The notes under the pieces: generated by a model
What the model was told of the DNA's origin: nothing
Seen by the model: only the letters and a program-made list of their open reading frames with translations
Database searches by the model: none
Position numbers and translations under genes: made by a program
Part shown: positions 1 through 8,932 of the stretch, in pieces
Position numbering within the stretch: position 1 is the stretch's first letter
Layout: every line of letters begins with the position of its first letter
Assembly: GCF_902488535.1 (NCBI RefSeq)
Contig: NZ_CABTWO010000018.1
Coordinates: 1 to 42,455 of the forward strand
Origin: an uncultured Mobiluncus sp.
Lineage (GTDB): Bacteria > Actinomycetota > Actinomycetes > Actinomycetales > Actinomycetaceae
DNA length: 42,455 nt
Direction of reading: 5' to 3'

Positions 1-771
1 AACGGGGAGGGTGTGAAAGCGAAAGCTGACGCCCTAGGTGCTAGCAAACTGATGATTATCGGCGGGACCGGCGTCATGCCCGATGCTACCGTCCAAGCCG
101 CCGCCACCGGCATCATCCCGAAACCGAAGTCTGCAGCGGACATGTCTATGGACGAAATGCGCGCCAACCTCACGAAAGCGAACGCGGCAACCTTTAGATA
201 TGGGTCAGACATGGAGTACTATCTGATGGCTCCCAAGCCTTCCCCGAAGGGTGATTACCTGGTGGGTGCGGCATTTGCAGAGGGGCCGCATTTACAAGCA
301 TTTTTCCCGAGCTGGGAGCCGACTGGTTTAACTGCGGAGAATATGAAACATGGGCAATGCTACCCGAATAATACTTCAGTTCGGGTGGGCGGAATACCTT
401 GCGATAATTTTCCTTCGTGGCAAGAAGTCCTCAATATGGCAGGTGATCCCACACGCGCTTCTGCTTCATTCACCTGGGATGGTCCGGGTTTTTATCAACG
501 GAGCGTTACCAAGCTGGGCAATATAGGCGGCGTTATTGAATCCAAGCTGTGGTATGAGAAGGATTCGGGTGTAGGTGCTGATCCCCAGAAAGTGGCTCGT
601 CTGCAAGAAGGTCAATACATTGAAGCACTAATGCCAGAGGTTAACCTCCAATTTATGTGCGGTGCTTCGGGTGGCACCATGAAGTGTTTCGAATGGTTTA
701 CTGACGATTCGGAGCCCTCATCGTACCAAACCAGGAGCAACCCAGTCTGGCTGTCATTCTCCTACAAATAA
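1..771 (+). CDS. Hypothetical protein, probably open at the left edge
   Basis: The reading frame is open from base 1 and ends with TAA at 769-771. A GTG at 13 sits just after GGGGAGGG, but that spacing is too short to be convincing, and no in-frame stop lies upstream, so the true start is probably outside the window. The visible part has about 250 residues, is rich in Gly, Pro, Ser and aromatic residues, and has scattered cysteines (CYPN, IPCDNF, FMCGASGGTMKCF) that suggest an extracytoplasmic, perhaps disulfide-bonded, domain. No family is recognised. A strong terminator follows, so it closes its own transcription unit and is not part of the parA-scp operon. Confidence 0.6.
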   Translation, partial: NGEGVKAKADALGASKLMIIGGTGVMPDATVQAAATGIIPKPKSAADMSMDEMRANLTKANAATFRYGSDMEYYLMAPKPSPKGDYLVGAAFAEGPHLQAFFPSWEPTGLTAENMKHGQCYPNNTSVRVGGIPCDNFPSWQEVLNMAGDPTRASASFTWDGPGFYQRSVTKLGNIGGVIESKLWYEKDSGVGADPQKVARLQEGQYIEALMPEVNLQFMCGASGGTMKCFEWFTDDSEPSSYQTRSNPVWLSFSYK

Positions 772-790
772 ACCGATAGCCTGATTGACG

Positions 791-828
791 CGGGTGGCGG
801 GGAACGAAAGCTCTCCGCCACCCGTTTT
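791..828 (+). terminator. Rho-independent terminator
   Basis: A perfect 10-bp GC-rich stem (CGGGTGGCGG at 791-800 pairs with CCGCCACCCG at 815-824) is followed directly by TTTT. It lies 20 bases after the stop of the preceding gene. Confidence 0.85.
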
Positions 829-1109
829 GGCGCGAGGTATGTACCTGTGACTTCGGGTCAAATCAAGGGCGTCCATACTCTTGATTTCGTGTCGGGTGTA
901 CATGTAATAGCTGGTCAGCACGTTTTGGAGAGACTGGTCCGCTGGCCGCGCGGGCGGTCTTAGCGCGGAAAGCCATGCCGAACTAACTCTATACAGAAAA
1001 CCTGTTTGCAGCCTAGGTGTTGTTGAGGTGGCGCTGATGGGAAACCCGCTTGCAGGGAACCGGTGGTGTGGTGGCATGTCAAGGGAACAACTTTGGGTAA
1101 ACTGTAAAG
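829..1109. other. Intergenic leader of the parA-scp operon
   Basis: About 280 bases without a convincing gene. A possible -10 hexamer (TATACA, 990-995) is present without a good -35. Small frames here have no ribosome binding site. The promoter of the parA-scpAB operon should lie in this stretch. Confidence 0.4.
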
Positions 1110-1973
1110 GTGAATGCTAACCAACCCGCGATGATGCCTGTTCCTGATACGGATAAAGAGTTCCCGGTCCCGAAGCCTCTCAAAGGCCACGGCCCGGCGC
1201 GGATTATCGCCATGTGTAACCAAAAGGGCGGGGTTGGCAAAACTACGACATCCATTAACTTGGCGGCCGCTTTGGCTGAGTATGGTCGCAAGGTCCTGTT
1301 GGTCGATTTCGATCCGCAGGGCGCGGCCTCGGTAGGTTTGGGCATCAACGGTCACGAGATGGACACGACTATCTATTCCCTGATGGTCGGGCCGCACCGT
1401 GACTTGACGACGGCCGATGTCATTCACCACACCAACACGGAAAATCTGGATATCATTCCGGCCAACATTGACCTTTCTGCCGCGGAGCTGCAGCTGGTAA
1501 ACGAAGTGGCGCGAGAATCTATCCTGGCGCGAGTGTTGCGGGAAGTGGAGCCGGATTACGACGCGATTATCATTGACTGCCAGCCGTCACTAGGTTTGCT
1601 CACGGTCAATGCTTTGACGGCGGCTCACGGGGTGATTATTCCGGTGTCCACCGAATTCTTCGCCCTGCGCGGGGTGGCGCTGCTGATGGAAACTATTGAA
1701 ACCGTGCGCGATCGGTTGAACCCGAAACTGCAGTTAGATGGCATTTTAGCGACGTTGGTGGACTCGCGAACCCTGCATTCCAAAGAAGTTCAGGAACGGT
1801 TGCTTGAAGCCTTCCAAGACAAAATGTTTTCCACCGTCATCAAACGCACCGTGAAGTTCCCCGACTCTACCGTGGCGACCCGGCCCATCACCGAGTTCGC
1901 CCCCACCCACGAAGGTGCCCAAGCCTACCGCCGCTTGGCGCGCGAAGTGATAGCCAAGGGCTATGTCGCCTAA
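1110..1973 (+). CDS. parA: ParA/Soj-family ATPase, first gene of the scp operon
   Basis: A 287-residue P-loop ATPase of the ParA/MinD superfamily. The deviant Walker A KGGVGKTT is near residues 38-45, followed by the VDFDPQGAAS segment and the IIIDCQPSLGLLT Walker B/switch region. An N-terminal tail of about 30 Pro-rich residues precedes the fold. The start is GTG at 1110, preceded by GTAAAG. No parB follows; instead it overlaps scpA by 11 bases. This is the arrangement known in actinobacteria, where a ParA-like protein precedes scpA, scpB, an rluB-type gene, cmk and der. The likely role is chromosome organisation alongside the ScpAB-SMC condensin rather than plasmid partition; that role is inferred from context. 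Confidence 0.9.
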   Translation: MNANQPAMMPVPDTDKEFPVPKPLKGHGPARIIAMCNQKGGVGKTTTSINLAAALAEYGRKVLLVDFDPQGAASVGLGINGHEMDTTIYSLMVGPHRDLTTADVIHHTNTENLDIIPANIDLSAAELQLVNEVARESILARVLREVEPDYDAIIIDCQPSLGLLTVNALTAAHGVIIPVSTEFFALRGVALLMETIETVRDRLNPKLQLDGILATLVDSRTLHSKEVQERLLEAFQDKMFSTVIKRTVKFPDSTVATRPITEFAPTHEGAQAYRRLAREVIAKGYVA

Positions 1974-2802
1974 CCCTGCCTCGAACCCGTCCGTCACAGC
2001 ACCGGACAACCATGCAGCACCGGACTTGGACACGGCGGACACCCCCGCTTTTGAGGTCCATTCACCCGAGTACACCGGACCGTTTCACCTGCTGGCGGAC
2101 TTGGTCGCGAAACGCAAACTGGACATCACCGCTTTTGCCCTCGCCGAAGTGACCGCGGATTTCCTCGCCTACCTGGACAAATGGCCCAACCTGGCCGAAG
2201 CGACGGAATTCCTGGTCATCGCCGCGACCCTGCTGGATATTAAAGCCGCGCGACTCCTGCCGGGCATGGCTGACAGCGAGGAAGACCTGGAGCTCCTGGA
2301 AGCCCAGGATCTGCTGATTTCCCGGCTCATTCAATATCAAACTTACAAAGAAGCCTCGAACTTCGTGGAGGCGCAGCTGCAGGCCTTTCAACTGGTGACG
2401 GGCCGCGTACCGGGCGATGAGCCGGCTTTGAAACACGTGTTGGCGGAACTGAAAACCCAGATAGATCCCGAGGAATTGGCGCGCCGCGCCGCCGGAACAC
2501 TCTACGCGGTTCCTCCCCAAGTTCTGGTCGCTCACCTGCACGATCCGCTCGTTTCGGTCTCTGAGCAGACCGCGGTGCTGACCGAGCGCCTGGAACGAGC
2601 CCGCACGCTTACGTTTAAAGAGCTCGTGGCGGACGCCAAAACCCTGCCGGTGGTCATTTCGCGGTTCTTGGCGCTGCTGGATATGTATCGCTCTGGGTTA
2701 TTGAGTTTTACCCAGGAAAATCCTTTGGGTAAGTTAGTTATCATCTGGGTCGGCTCCAGCGACAGCGAGCCCGCACCCCGCAATGAGGACGAATGGGAAT
2801 GA
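1963..2802 (+). CDS. scpA: Segregation and condensation protein A
   Basis: The 279-residue kleisin subunit of the SMC-ScpAB condensin, which bridges the SMC head and neck. After an extended N-terminal tail of about 30 residues the typical block begins: FEVHSPEYTGPFHLLADLVAKRKLDI, with the acidic core FLVIAATLLDIKAARLLPG and a C-terminal winged-helix region ending FKELVADAKTLPVVISRFLALLDMYRSGLL. The ATG start lies inside the end of the ParA gene, and the stop overlaps the scpB start as ATGA, so translation is probably coupled. Confidence 0.95.
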   Translation: MSPNPASNPSVTAPDNHAAPDLDTADTPAFEVHSPEYTGPFHLLADLVAKRKLDITAFALAEVTADFLAYLDKWPNLAEATEFLVIAATLLDIKAARLLPGMADSEEDLELLEAQDLLISRLIQYQTYKEASNFVEAQLQAFQLVTGRVPGDEPALKHVLAELKTQIDPEELARRAAGTLYAVPPQVLVAHLHDPLVSVSEQTAVLTERLERARTLTFKELVADAKTLPVVISRFLALLDMYRSGLLSFTQENPLGKLVIIWVGSSDSEPAPRNEDEWE

Positions 2803-3461
2803 GCGACAACCAAGACTTGTGGGCTTCCCTGGAAGCTATTTTGATGATTACCGAAGCGCCGGTGGGTGTGGACGTGTTGTCCGAAGCACTACAAACCCCG
2901 GAAACAGAGGTGCTCGCTGCCCTGCAGGGGTTAGCGGCCGAGTATCGTGGCGAGGGTGGGGACGGAGCCCTGTTTAGCCGGCCACGAGGGTTTGAGCTGC
3001 GGGAAGTCGGCGGCGGGTGGCGCATCTACGTGGCACCGCAGTTTCAGACCTTGGTGCAGCGTTTCGTCACTCTGGGTTCCACCGGTCGGCTTTCACAAGC
3101 GGCGTTGGAAACGTTGGCGGTGGTGGCTTACAAACAGCCCTGTACTCGTGCCCAAGTCGCCGCCATTCGCGGGGTCAACGTGGATTCAGTAATGCGTAAC
3201 CTAGCAGCGCGCGGGCTCATCGAGGAATGCGGCCAGACGAACCTCGGAGCTTTGCTGTACCGCACCACCGCGGCTTTCCTGGAACAGACCGGGTTGGACA
3301 GCCTGGAACAGTTGCCGCCCCTCGCACCGTATATGCCGGCTAATCCTGACCTATCCCAAGTTTTGGCGGCGGAAACAGCCGATGTCCTGTGGGATGCCCA
3401 AACCCAACGCAGCGCGGAAGACGACGATATGAATGAAACAGAAAGCAGTAACGATGACTGA
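2799..3461 (+). CDS. scpB: Segregation and condensation protein B
   Basis: A winged-helix partner that dimerises and binds ScpA in the SMC condensin complex. It carries the characteristic block RLSQAALETLAVVAYKQPCTRAQVAAIRGVN followed by NLAARGLIEECG. An ATG at 2793 also opens the frame, but the Shine-Dalgarno-like GAGGAC at 2785-2790 is correctly spaced only for the ATG at 2799, which overlaps the scpA stop in ATGA. A short acidic tail (SAEDDDMNETESSNDD) ends the protein. Confidence 0.95.
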   Translation: MSDNQDLWASLEAILMITEAPVGVDVLSEALQTPETEVLAALQGLAAEYRGEGGDGALFSRPRGFELREVGGGWRIYVAPQFQTLVQRFVTLGSTGRLSQAALETLAVVAYKQPCTRAQVAAIRGVNVDSVMRNLAARGLIEECGQTNLGALLYRTTAAFLEQTGLDSLEQLPPLAPYMPANPDLSQVLAAETADVLWDAQTQRSAEDDDMNETESSNDD

Positions 3462-4269
3462 GATAGAAACCGAAAACACCGTGAACAGTGACAATCCGCT
3501 CTTGCCCGAGGTTGAAACTGAAACCCGGGACCACCCCGAGGCCGGCAGCGAACCCGAGCGCCTCCAAAAGGTGCTATCTCGCGCCGGGGTCGCCTCGCGG
3601 CGGGCCAGCGAGGACTTGATTGCGCAGGGTCGCGTCCAGATAAACGGTGAAACCGTGCGCGAAATGGGGGTAAAAGTCCTGCCTACGGACCGGATTACCG
3701 TGGACGGCCAGCGTGTTCACACCGATACAGTCTTGCAGGTCTGGGCTTTTCACAAGCCCGTTGGTACCGTTTCTTCGATGCAGCCCGAGGACGATCGGCC
3801 CTGCATCGGGGATTGGGTGACGAAACTGCCTGAGCGGGTCTATAACGTGGGCCGTTTGGATGTCGCCACGGCGGGACTGCTGCTGCTGACCAACAACGGC
3901 GAACTGGCGAACCGAATCATGCACCCGTCTTACGAAGTCCCGAAAACCTATGTCGCGGTGGTGCAAGGCCAGGTCAAGATGGGTTTGGGTAAGGTGTTGC
4001 GCCGTGGGGTCGAGCTGGAGGACGGCACGGTGAAAGTCGACAAATTCAAACTCATCGAAGTGCGCAAGGGCTCATCGATTGTGCAGCTGACCCTGCATTC
4101 GGGCAAGAATCGCGTGGTGCGTCGTCTGCTCTCCGCGGTGGGCCACCCGGTGTCGGCTCTGACCCGCACGGGAATCGCCAACCTGACTTTGGATGGCCTG
4201 AAAGAAGGCCAGTTCCGGCTGCTGCACGGCAACGAACTGGCCGCCTTACAAGAAATGGTGGGACTATGA
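3433..4269 (+). CDS. rluB: 23S rRNA pseudouridine synthase, RluB/RsuA type
   Basis: An acidic N-terminal tail of about 35 residues is followed by an S4 RNA-binding domain (RLQKVLSRAGVASRRASEDL...GRVQINGE) and the RsuA/RluB catalytic domain. The catalytic aspartate is in the VGRLDVATAGLLLL motif. The family isomerises a uridine in the 23S rRNA peptidyl-transferase region. The start is ambiguous: ATG 3433 is used here, but ATG 3454 overlaps the scpB stop and neither has a strong ribosome binding site. The stop overlaps the tyrA start in ATGA. Confidence 0.9.
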   Translation: MKQKAVTMTEIETENTVNSDNPLLPEVETETRDHPEAGSEPERLQKVLSRAGVASRRASEDLIAQGRVQINGETVREMGVKVLPTDRITVDGQRVHTDTVLQVWAFHKPVGTVSSMQPEDDRPCIGDWVTKLPERVYNVGRLDVATAGLLLLTNNGELANRIMHPSYEVPKTYVAVVQGQVKMGLGKVLRRGVELEDGTVKVDKFKLIEVRKGSSIVQLTLHSGKNRVVRRLLSAVGHPVSALTRTGIANLTLDGLKEGQFRLLHGNELAALQEMVGL

Positions 4270-5495
4270 GCGAGACCTTGCCGCCATCTGCCCCGCGGCC
4301 CGGTGCCGCCGTGGTCGGCACGCGGGGTCCGGTATTAATTATCGGCGTCGGTTTGATTGGCGGTTCTATCGGGTTGGCGTTGCATCGCGCCGGAGTGGAC
4401 GTTTACCTGCGAGATGCGTCCCCGACAGCGATGGCTTTGGGAGAGAGCCTGGGAGCCGGTCGGGTCTGGCAGGAGGGTCTGCCCGCGCCTTCCCTAGTGT
4501 TGGTCGCGACCCCTCCCGATGTGACTGCCGGTGTCGTGTTGGCGGCTTTGCGGGAGTTTCCCGCGGCGTTCGTGTTTGATGTCAGTTCCGTCAAGGACGC
4601 GGTGGTGCACGAGGTCGTGGCGGGGGATCGTCCCGCAGCGCCGCGCTATTGCTCGGTACACCCCATGGCTGGCAAGGAAGTGAACGGAGTGGGAGCCGCC
4701 ACCGCAGACTTATTTGCGGGTCGGCCCTGGGTGGTGGTGGCGCATGAGACTACCTGCCCCGATGCGGTGTTGGCGGCGCGAACTTTGGGGACAGACCTGG
4801 GCGCGTTCCTGTTGACTTTGGACGCTGACGAGCACGACCGGGCGGTCGCGTTGGTTTCGCACGTGCCCCAGCTGGTGTCCTCCCTGATGGCCGGGCTGCT
4901 GGTGACGGCACCTCCGGCCGCTTTGGAACTGGCTGGTGGCGGCTTGCGCGACGTAACCCGCATCGCGGCCTCGGACCCGCGGCTGTGGAACGCTATCCTG
5001 GCCGGCAACGAAACTGCGGTGCGTGAAATCCTGGTGGAACTGCAAGGTAACCTGCAGGCTCTCATCGCCGGACTGAGCCCGGATATTCACTGCGATACCG
5101 GCAACCCGGACGGAAATCCAACCGAAACAACCCCGCCCACCCGACCTTGTGAACCCTCTCAGACCACCGCGCGCACCGCCTGGAATTCTCCCGCGGTGGG
5201 CGCAATTAATACTGTGTTGGTGCGCGGAAATGAGGGCGTGGGCCGGATTCCTGGCAAGCACGGTGATGCCGCCTCGAAGTACGGGGTGGTGGCGGTGCTG
5301 GTCCCGGATGAGCCGGGTTTCCTGGGACGTTTGTTCAACGATGTGGGTTCAGCCGGCATCAACGTGGAGGATTTTCGCTTGGAACACTCGTTGGGACAAG
5401 CGCGCGGGCTGGCCTACCTGTATGTGACGCCGGCTTCGGTAGAGCCGCTGATGGCACACCTGTCGCAACGGGACTGGTCCCTGGCCGAGGTTTGA
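4266..5495 (+). CDS. tyrA: Prephenate dehydrogenase with C-terminal ACT domain
   Basis: NAD(P)-dependent oxidative decarboxylation of prephenate to 4-hydroxyphenylpyruvate for tyrosine synthesis. The Rossmann motif is IIGVGLIGGSIGLAL (about residues 25-39); VSSVKDAVV, HPMAGKE and the helical segment with SHVPQLVSSLMAGLL are family blocks. A Pro/Thr-rich linker (about residues 275-300) leads to an ACT domain (VVAVLVPDEPGFLGRLFNDVGSAGINVEDF), expected to sense tyrosine. It overlaps rluB by four bases. tyrA inserted between rluB and cmk differs from the mycobacterial order. Confidence 0.93.
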   Translation: MSETLPPSAPRPGAAVVGTRGPVLIIGVGLIGGSIGLALHRAGVDVYLRDASPTAMALGESLGAGRVWQEGLPAPSLVLVATPPDVTAGVVLAALREFPAAFVFDVSSVKDAVVHEVVAGDRPAAPRYCSVHPMAGKEVNGVGAATADLFAGRPWVVVAHETTCPDAVLAARTLGTDLGAFLLTLDADEHDRAVALVSHVPQLVSSLMAGLLVTAPPAALELAGGGLRDVTRIAASDPRLWNAILAGNETAVREILVELQGNLQALIAGLSPDIHCDTGNPDGNPTETTPPTRPCEPSQTTARTAWNSPAVGAINTVLVRGNEGVGRIPGKHGDAASKYGVVAVLVPDEPGFLGRLFNDVGSAGINVEDFRLEHSLGQARGLAYLYVTPASVEPLMAHLSQRDWSLAEV

Positions 5496-5641
5496 ATCGG
5501 GGAGCGCTTAACATCGGATTTTTTCGGCAAAACGGGTCATTACAAGCCCTTTTGCCTGTAAAATAGGCTTGCTTAGGGCGTTACCGGTTTCAATGTGGAA
5601 TACTGGAACGTTGCTAAATACCTGGAAAGTGTAGGGGAGTC

Positions 5642-6367
5642 ATGGAATACGCGAACTATGAGGCATTGCGCGAAAAGATTTTGGGGCGCGGGGTGGTGGT
5701 CGCCATCGACGGACCCAGCGGTTCGGGCAAATCCACCATTTCGCGCAACGTGGCGGCAGCCCTCGATTTGGGCTACCTCGATACGGGAGCGATGTATCGC
5801 GCCGCGGCTTGGGGTGTGGAGCACCGCGGGGTGGACCTCAACGATCCTGTAGCCATCGCAGCAGCAGTGCAGGCCATGAAGTTCACCGTCAACGCGGTTC
5901 CCCACGCGCCCAGGATTTTTGTGGATGATGTCGATGTCATGCACGTGATTCGTACGGATCACATCAACACCATCGTGTCCGCTGTCTCGAGCGTACCGGA
6001 GGTGCGTACCACGCTGATTGCGCTGCAGCGCGACATCATCGCCCAGGCCCGCGAATCTACTCGCGGTATCGTGGTGGAAGGCCGGGACATCACCACCGTG
6101 GTAGCGCCCGATGCGCAAGTGCGGATTCTCTTGACTGCCAGTGCGGCGACGCGGGTCAGTCGGCGGGCTTTGGCCGATCAAGGTGACGCTCAGAGCGAAA
6201 CTCTGGACCGGGAACGCGCCTTGGTGTTGGACCGTGATGCCCGCGACGCCAAAGTTACTTCCTTCCACGCGGCCGCCGATGGGGTGACCACGGTGGACTC
6301 CACCGATTTGAGCGTGTCGCAAACTTTAGATACGGTTATGCGTCTGATTGATCAGGCGACGAATTGA
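5642..6367 (+). CDS. cmk: Cytidylate kinase
   Basis: Phosphorylates CMP/dCMP with ATP. The P-loop AIDGPSGSGKST lies around residues 21-32, followed by GYLDTGAMYRAAAW (substrate-binding region) and VVEGRDITTVVAPDAQVRILLTAS; all are cmk signatures. At 241 residues it has normal length. The ATG at 5642 is preceded by AGGGGAG at a short spacing. A 146-base gap separates it from tyrA, so an internal promoter is possible although no clear -35/-10 pair was found. Confidence 0.95.
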   Translation: MEYANYEALREKILGRGVVVAIDGPSGSGKSTISRNVAAALDLGYLDTGAMYRAAAWGVEHRGVDLNDPVAIAAAVQAMKFTVNAVPHAPRIFVDDVDVMHVIRTDHINTIVSAVSSVPEVRTTLIALQRDIIAQARESTRGIVVEGRDITTVVAPDAQVRILLTASAATRVSRRALADQGDAQSETLDRERALVLDRDARDAKVTSFHAAADGVTTVDSTDLSVSQTLDTVMRLIDQATN

Positions 6368-6411
6368 GGCTTGGCCCGGATTTTGGCCTGGCCGTAACGC
6401 ACGGGGGAATA

Positions 6412-7983
6412 ATGACCGAGGAAAACACCGGAGACACCGGAGACGCGACGCTGTCTCAACAGCCCAATCCGATTGCGTCCAGCGATGAACTTCCTGACGT
6501 GGAATACGAAAACTTTGTCGATGATGGCACGGTAGACCCCGCGGACGCAGCGCGTGATGAAATGCTGCGCGAGGGGCTGCAAGATTACGACTTGGAGCCG
6601 GAGGATTTGGATCTTCTGGACGGAGACATGACTCTGGACTCCGCCGGACTGCCCGCCGCTCCAAACTGGCCCACCCTCGCCGTGGTGGGTCGCCCTAACG
6701 TCGGCAAATCCACCCTGGTGAACCGCATTTTGGGCCGCCGTGAAGCCGTGGTGCTGGACGAACCGGGAGTGACGCGAGACCGGGTCACTTATGATGCCCA
6801 CTGGAACGGACGCAATTTTCATCTGGTTGATACTGGCGGCTGGGACGTGGGGGTTTCCGGGCTGGACCGGGCGGTCGCGGACCAGGCCGAAATTGCGATT
6901 GACCTGGCGGACGCGGCTTTGTTCGTGGTGGACGCGAACGTGGGGGCGACCGCTACCGATGAGCGTTTGATGAAGCTGCTGCGCCGTTCCGGTAAGCCGG
7001 TGCTGCTGGTGGCTAATAAGGTTGACTCGGAGCGTCAAGAGGCCGATGCCGCCGCCCTGTGGAACCTCGGCATGGGTCAGCCCTACCCGATTTCTGCCCT
7101 GCACGGGCGGGGGACCGGAGACTTGCTGGACGCTATTTTGCAGGTGTTGCCCCAGGCCGGAGCCACACCGGTGACGCGTGCCGAAGACTCTACGCCGCGG
7201 GTCGCCCTGGTGGGCCGGCCCAACGTGGGCAAGTCCTCGCTGCTCAACGCTCTGTCCGGGGCGGGACGAGCCGTGGTGTCCGAGGTTCCCGGCACCACTC
7301 GTGACCCGGTGGACGAGGTCTTGGAGCTGGACGGTGAGCAGTGGGTTTTTGTGGACACCGCGGGGGTGCGGCGGCGGGTCAAGCGCAGCGTCGGGGCGGA
7401 TTACTATTCGGTGCTGCGCACCCAAGCCGCCATCGAAAACGCTGATGTGGCGCTGGTCTTGTTGGACGGGGGAGAGCCTCTCACGGAACAAGACGTGCGG
7501 GTCGTGAACCAGGTCGTCGAGGCAGGTCGGGCCTTAGTGCTGGTGAACAACAAGTGGGACCTGGTGGACGAATATCGCCAGGGCGAACTGAAATATGAGC
7601 AAGAGGCGGATTTGGCGCACGTGTCATGGGCACCGAAGATTAACGTCTCGGCGAAAACCGGGTGGCACACGAACCGGATTGCCCGGGCGTTGCGAGCGGC
7701 CTTGGAGGGGTGGACCATTCGGATCCCAACTTCGCGTTTGAACGCATTTTTGGGCGAGCTGGTGGCGGCTCATCCCCATCCGCTACGCGGCGGCAAACAG
7801 CCGCGTATTCTTTACGCCACCCAGGCGGGGGTGTGTCCGCCTCGTTTTGTCCTGTTTACTACCGGTTTCCTTGACCCGCAGTACCGACGTTTCATCGAAC
7901 ACCGCCTGCGGGACACCTTTGGTTTCGTAGGTACCCCGGTGCGCATCGGGATGCGGGTGCGCGAAAAGCGAAAAGGCCGCTAG
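6412..7983 (+). CDS. der: Ribosome-assembly GTPase Der (EngA)
   Basis: A tandem-G-domain GTPase acting in 50S subunit assembly. Two P-loops with identical cores, GRPNVGKS near residues 93-100 and again near 268-275, each with DxPGxTRD-type switch regions (VLDEPGVTRDR, VSEVPGTTRDP) and NKxD motifs (VANKVD, VNNKWD), followed by a KH-like C-terminal domain ending KRKGR. The frame could open at TTG 6364 inside cmk, but GGGGGAAT just upstream favours ATG 6412. An acidic N-terminal extension of about 85 residues precedes the first G domain, as in many actinobacterial Der proteins. Confidence 0.95.
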   Translation: MTEENTGDTGDATLSQQPNPIASSDELPDVEYENFVDDGTVDPADAARDEMLREGLQDYDLEPEDLDLLDGDMTLDSAGLPAAPNWPTLAVVGRPNVGKSTLVNRILGRREAVVLDEPGVTRDRVTYDAHWNGRNFHLVDTGGWDVGVSGLDRAVADQAEIAIDLADAALFVVDANVGATATDERLMKLLRRSGKPVLLVANKVDSERQEADAAALWNLGMGQPYPISALHGRGTGDLLDAILQVLPQAGATPVTRAEDSTPRVALVGRPNVGKSSLLNALSGAGRAVVSEVPGTTRDPVDEVLELDGEQWVFVDTAGVRRRVKRSVGADYYSVLRTQAAIENADVALVLLDGGEPLTEQDVRVVNQVVEAGRALVLVNNKWDLVDEYRQGELKYEQEADLAHVSWAPKINVSAKTGWHTNRIARALRAALEGWTIRIPTSRLNAFLGELVAAHPHPLRGGKQPRILYATQAGVCPPRFVLFTTGFLDPQYRRFIEHRLRDTFGFVGTPVRIGMRVREKRKGR

Positions 7984-8053
7984 GATTTTCCGCGATTTTC
8001 CAACGATTTATTCCCTTTTCAAGCGTCCGGGGCGGCAGCGTTTTTCCCTTCGG

Positions 8054-8080
8054 TTGCCAATAGGGTAAAGTGTCTATGTT
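8054..8080 (+). promoter_or_regulatory. Candidate promoter of tRNA-Pro
   Basis: TTGCCA (8054-8059) and TATGTT (8075-8080) with a 15-base spacer lie just before the tRNA. The spacer is shorter than usual, so this is tentative. Confidence 0.35.
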
Positions 8081-8094
8081 GCTTTTTGGGCAAT

Positions 8095-8168
<74 letters not shown>

Positions 8169-8932
8169 CAGTTTGTTTAACGGGTGGCTCCTTTTTAAGC
8201 AGAGGCAGGTTGGGTCTGAATGTTTCGGCTTCCGGTTCGCTGAGAACGAAATTTTGGCCTCAATTTCACATTCAACAAATAATCTAAACAGTCGCTAGAT
8301 TTTGGAACTATGTTCACGGAATGAATACAAAATACCTTCGCGCTGTCGGCTGTCACGTTGAGAGGCTATTGTCTCTGAACTCAGCTCAAATCTGAGGGTT
8401 AGCTGAAAAAACGCCTAAATTCGCCGAGCGTTCCTGAATGCCTGAGAATTTTTGGTAAATCTCTTAGGAATCCGGTGGTGGTCAACGGGGCATTTTTCCG
8501 TCAATCTGGCGTGTCACGCAAACAAGAGACGTCAAATGCTGATAAACACCCTCCCATGTGGGGTTTTGTCACAAAACTGGTCTGTGTCTAAGTTCAAATG
8601 TGAATACAAAAATGATTTTAATGTCAGGTCAAATGACCCCTTTGTTCGCATCCAATAAATGTGATATTTCTCACATAAAAGATTGATTCCTTACCCCCTG
8701 GAAATGTTTTAAATGGTGATAATTCAGCGATTTTTCCTGTAACCCAGCTTAAAACTTACTGAGATGAAAAATTTGACTTTAATTTGGGGGGTTGGGTGGA
8801 GCAATCAATCGGCGTAAATAGGCCGAAATCGACTATACTTATGAGTACGGGTTGACTGTAATAAGGGTAACCGGAAGGCAGCAACTGAAGAGCGATATAC
8901 AGGGTATCGCTGGAGCATGGAGGTCTCCGATC
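8169..8932. other. Long AT-rich intergenic region
   Basis: About 760 bases between tRNA-Pro and the surface-protein gene, clearly more AT-rich than its neighbours. No reading frame here has both a ribosome binding site and plausible composition. It holds a perfect TGTGA-N6-TCACA palindrome at 8660-8675 and a -10-like TATACT at 8834-8839, about 100 bases before the next start codon, so that gene probably has a long 5' leader. A small RNA cannot be excluded. Confidence 0.5.
8660..8675. promoter_or_regulatory. CRP/GlxR-type operator palindrome
   Basis: TGTGATATTTCTCACA is an exact TGTGA-N6-TCACA dyad, the consensus for CRP and its actinobacterial relatives such as GlxR. It lies about 270 bases upstream of the surface-protein start and about 160 bases upstream of the TATACT element. 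Binding is inferred from the motif alone. Confidence 0.5.

Noticed and set aside
1110..1973. ParA as a plasmid partition gene or plasmid origin
   Set aside because: No parB or replication gene, and the gene sits in the conserved chromosomal scpAB operon order.
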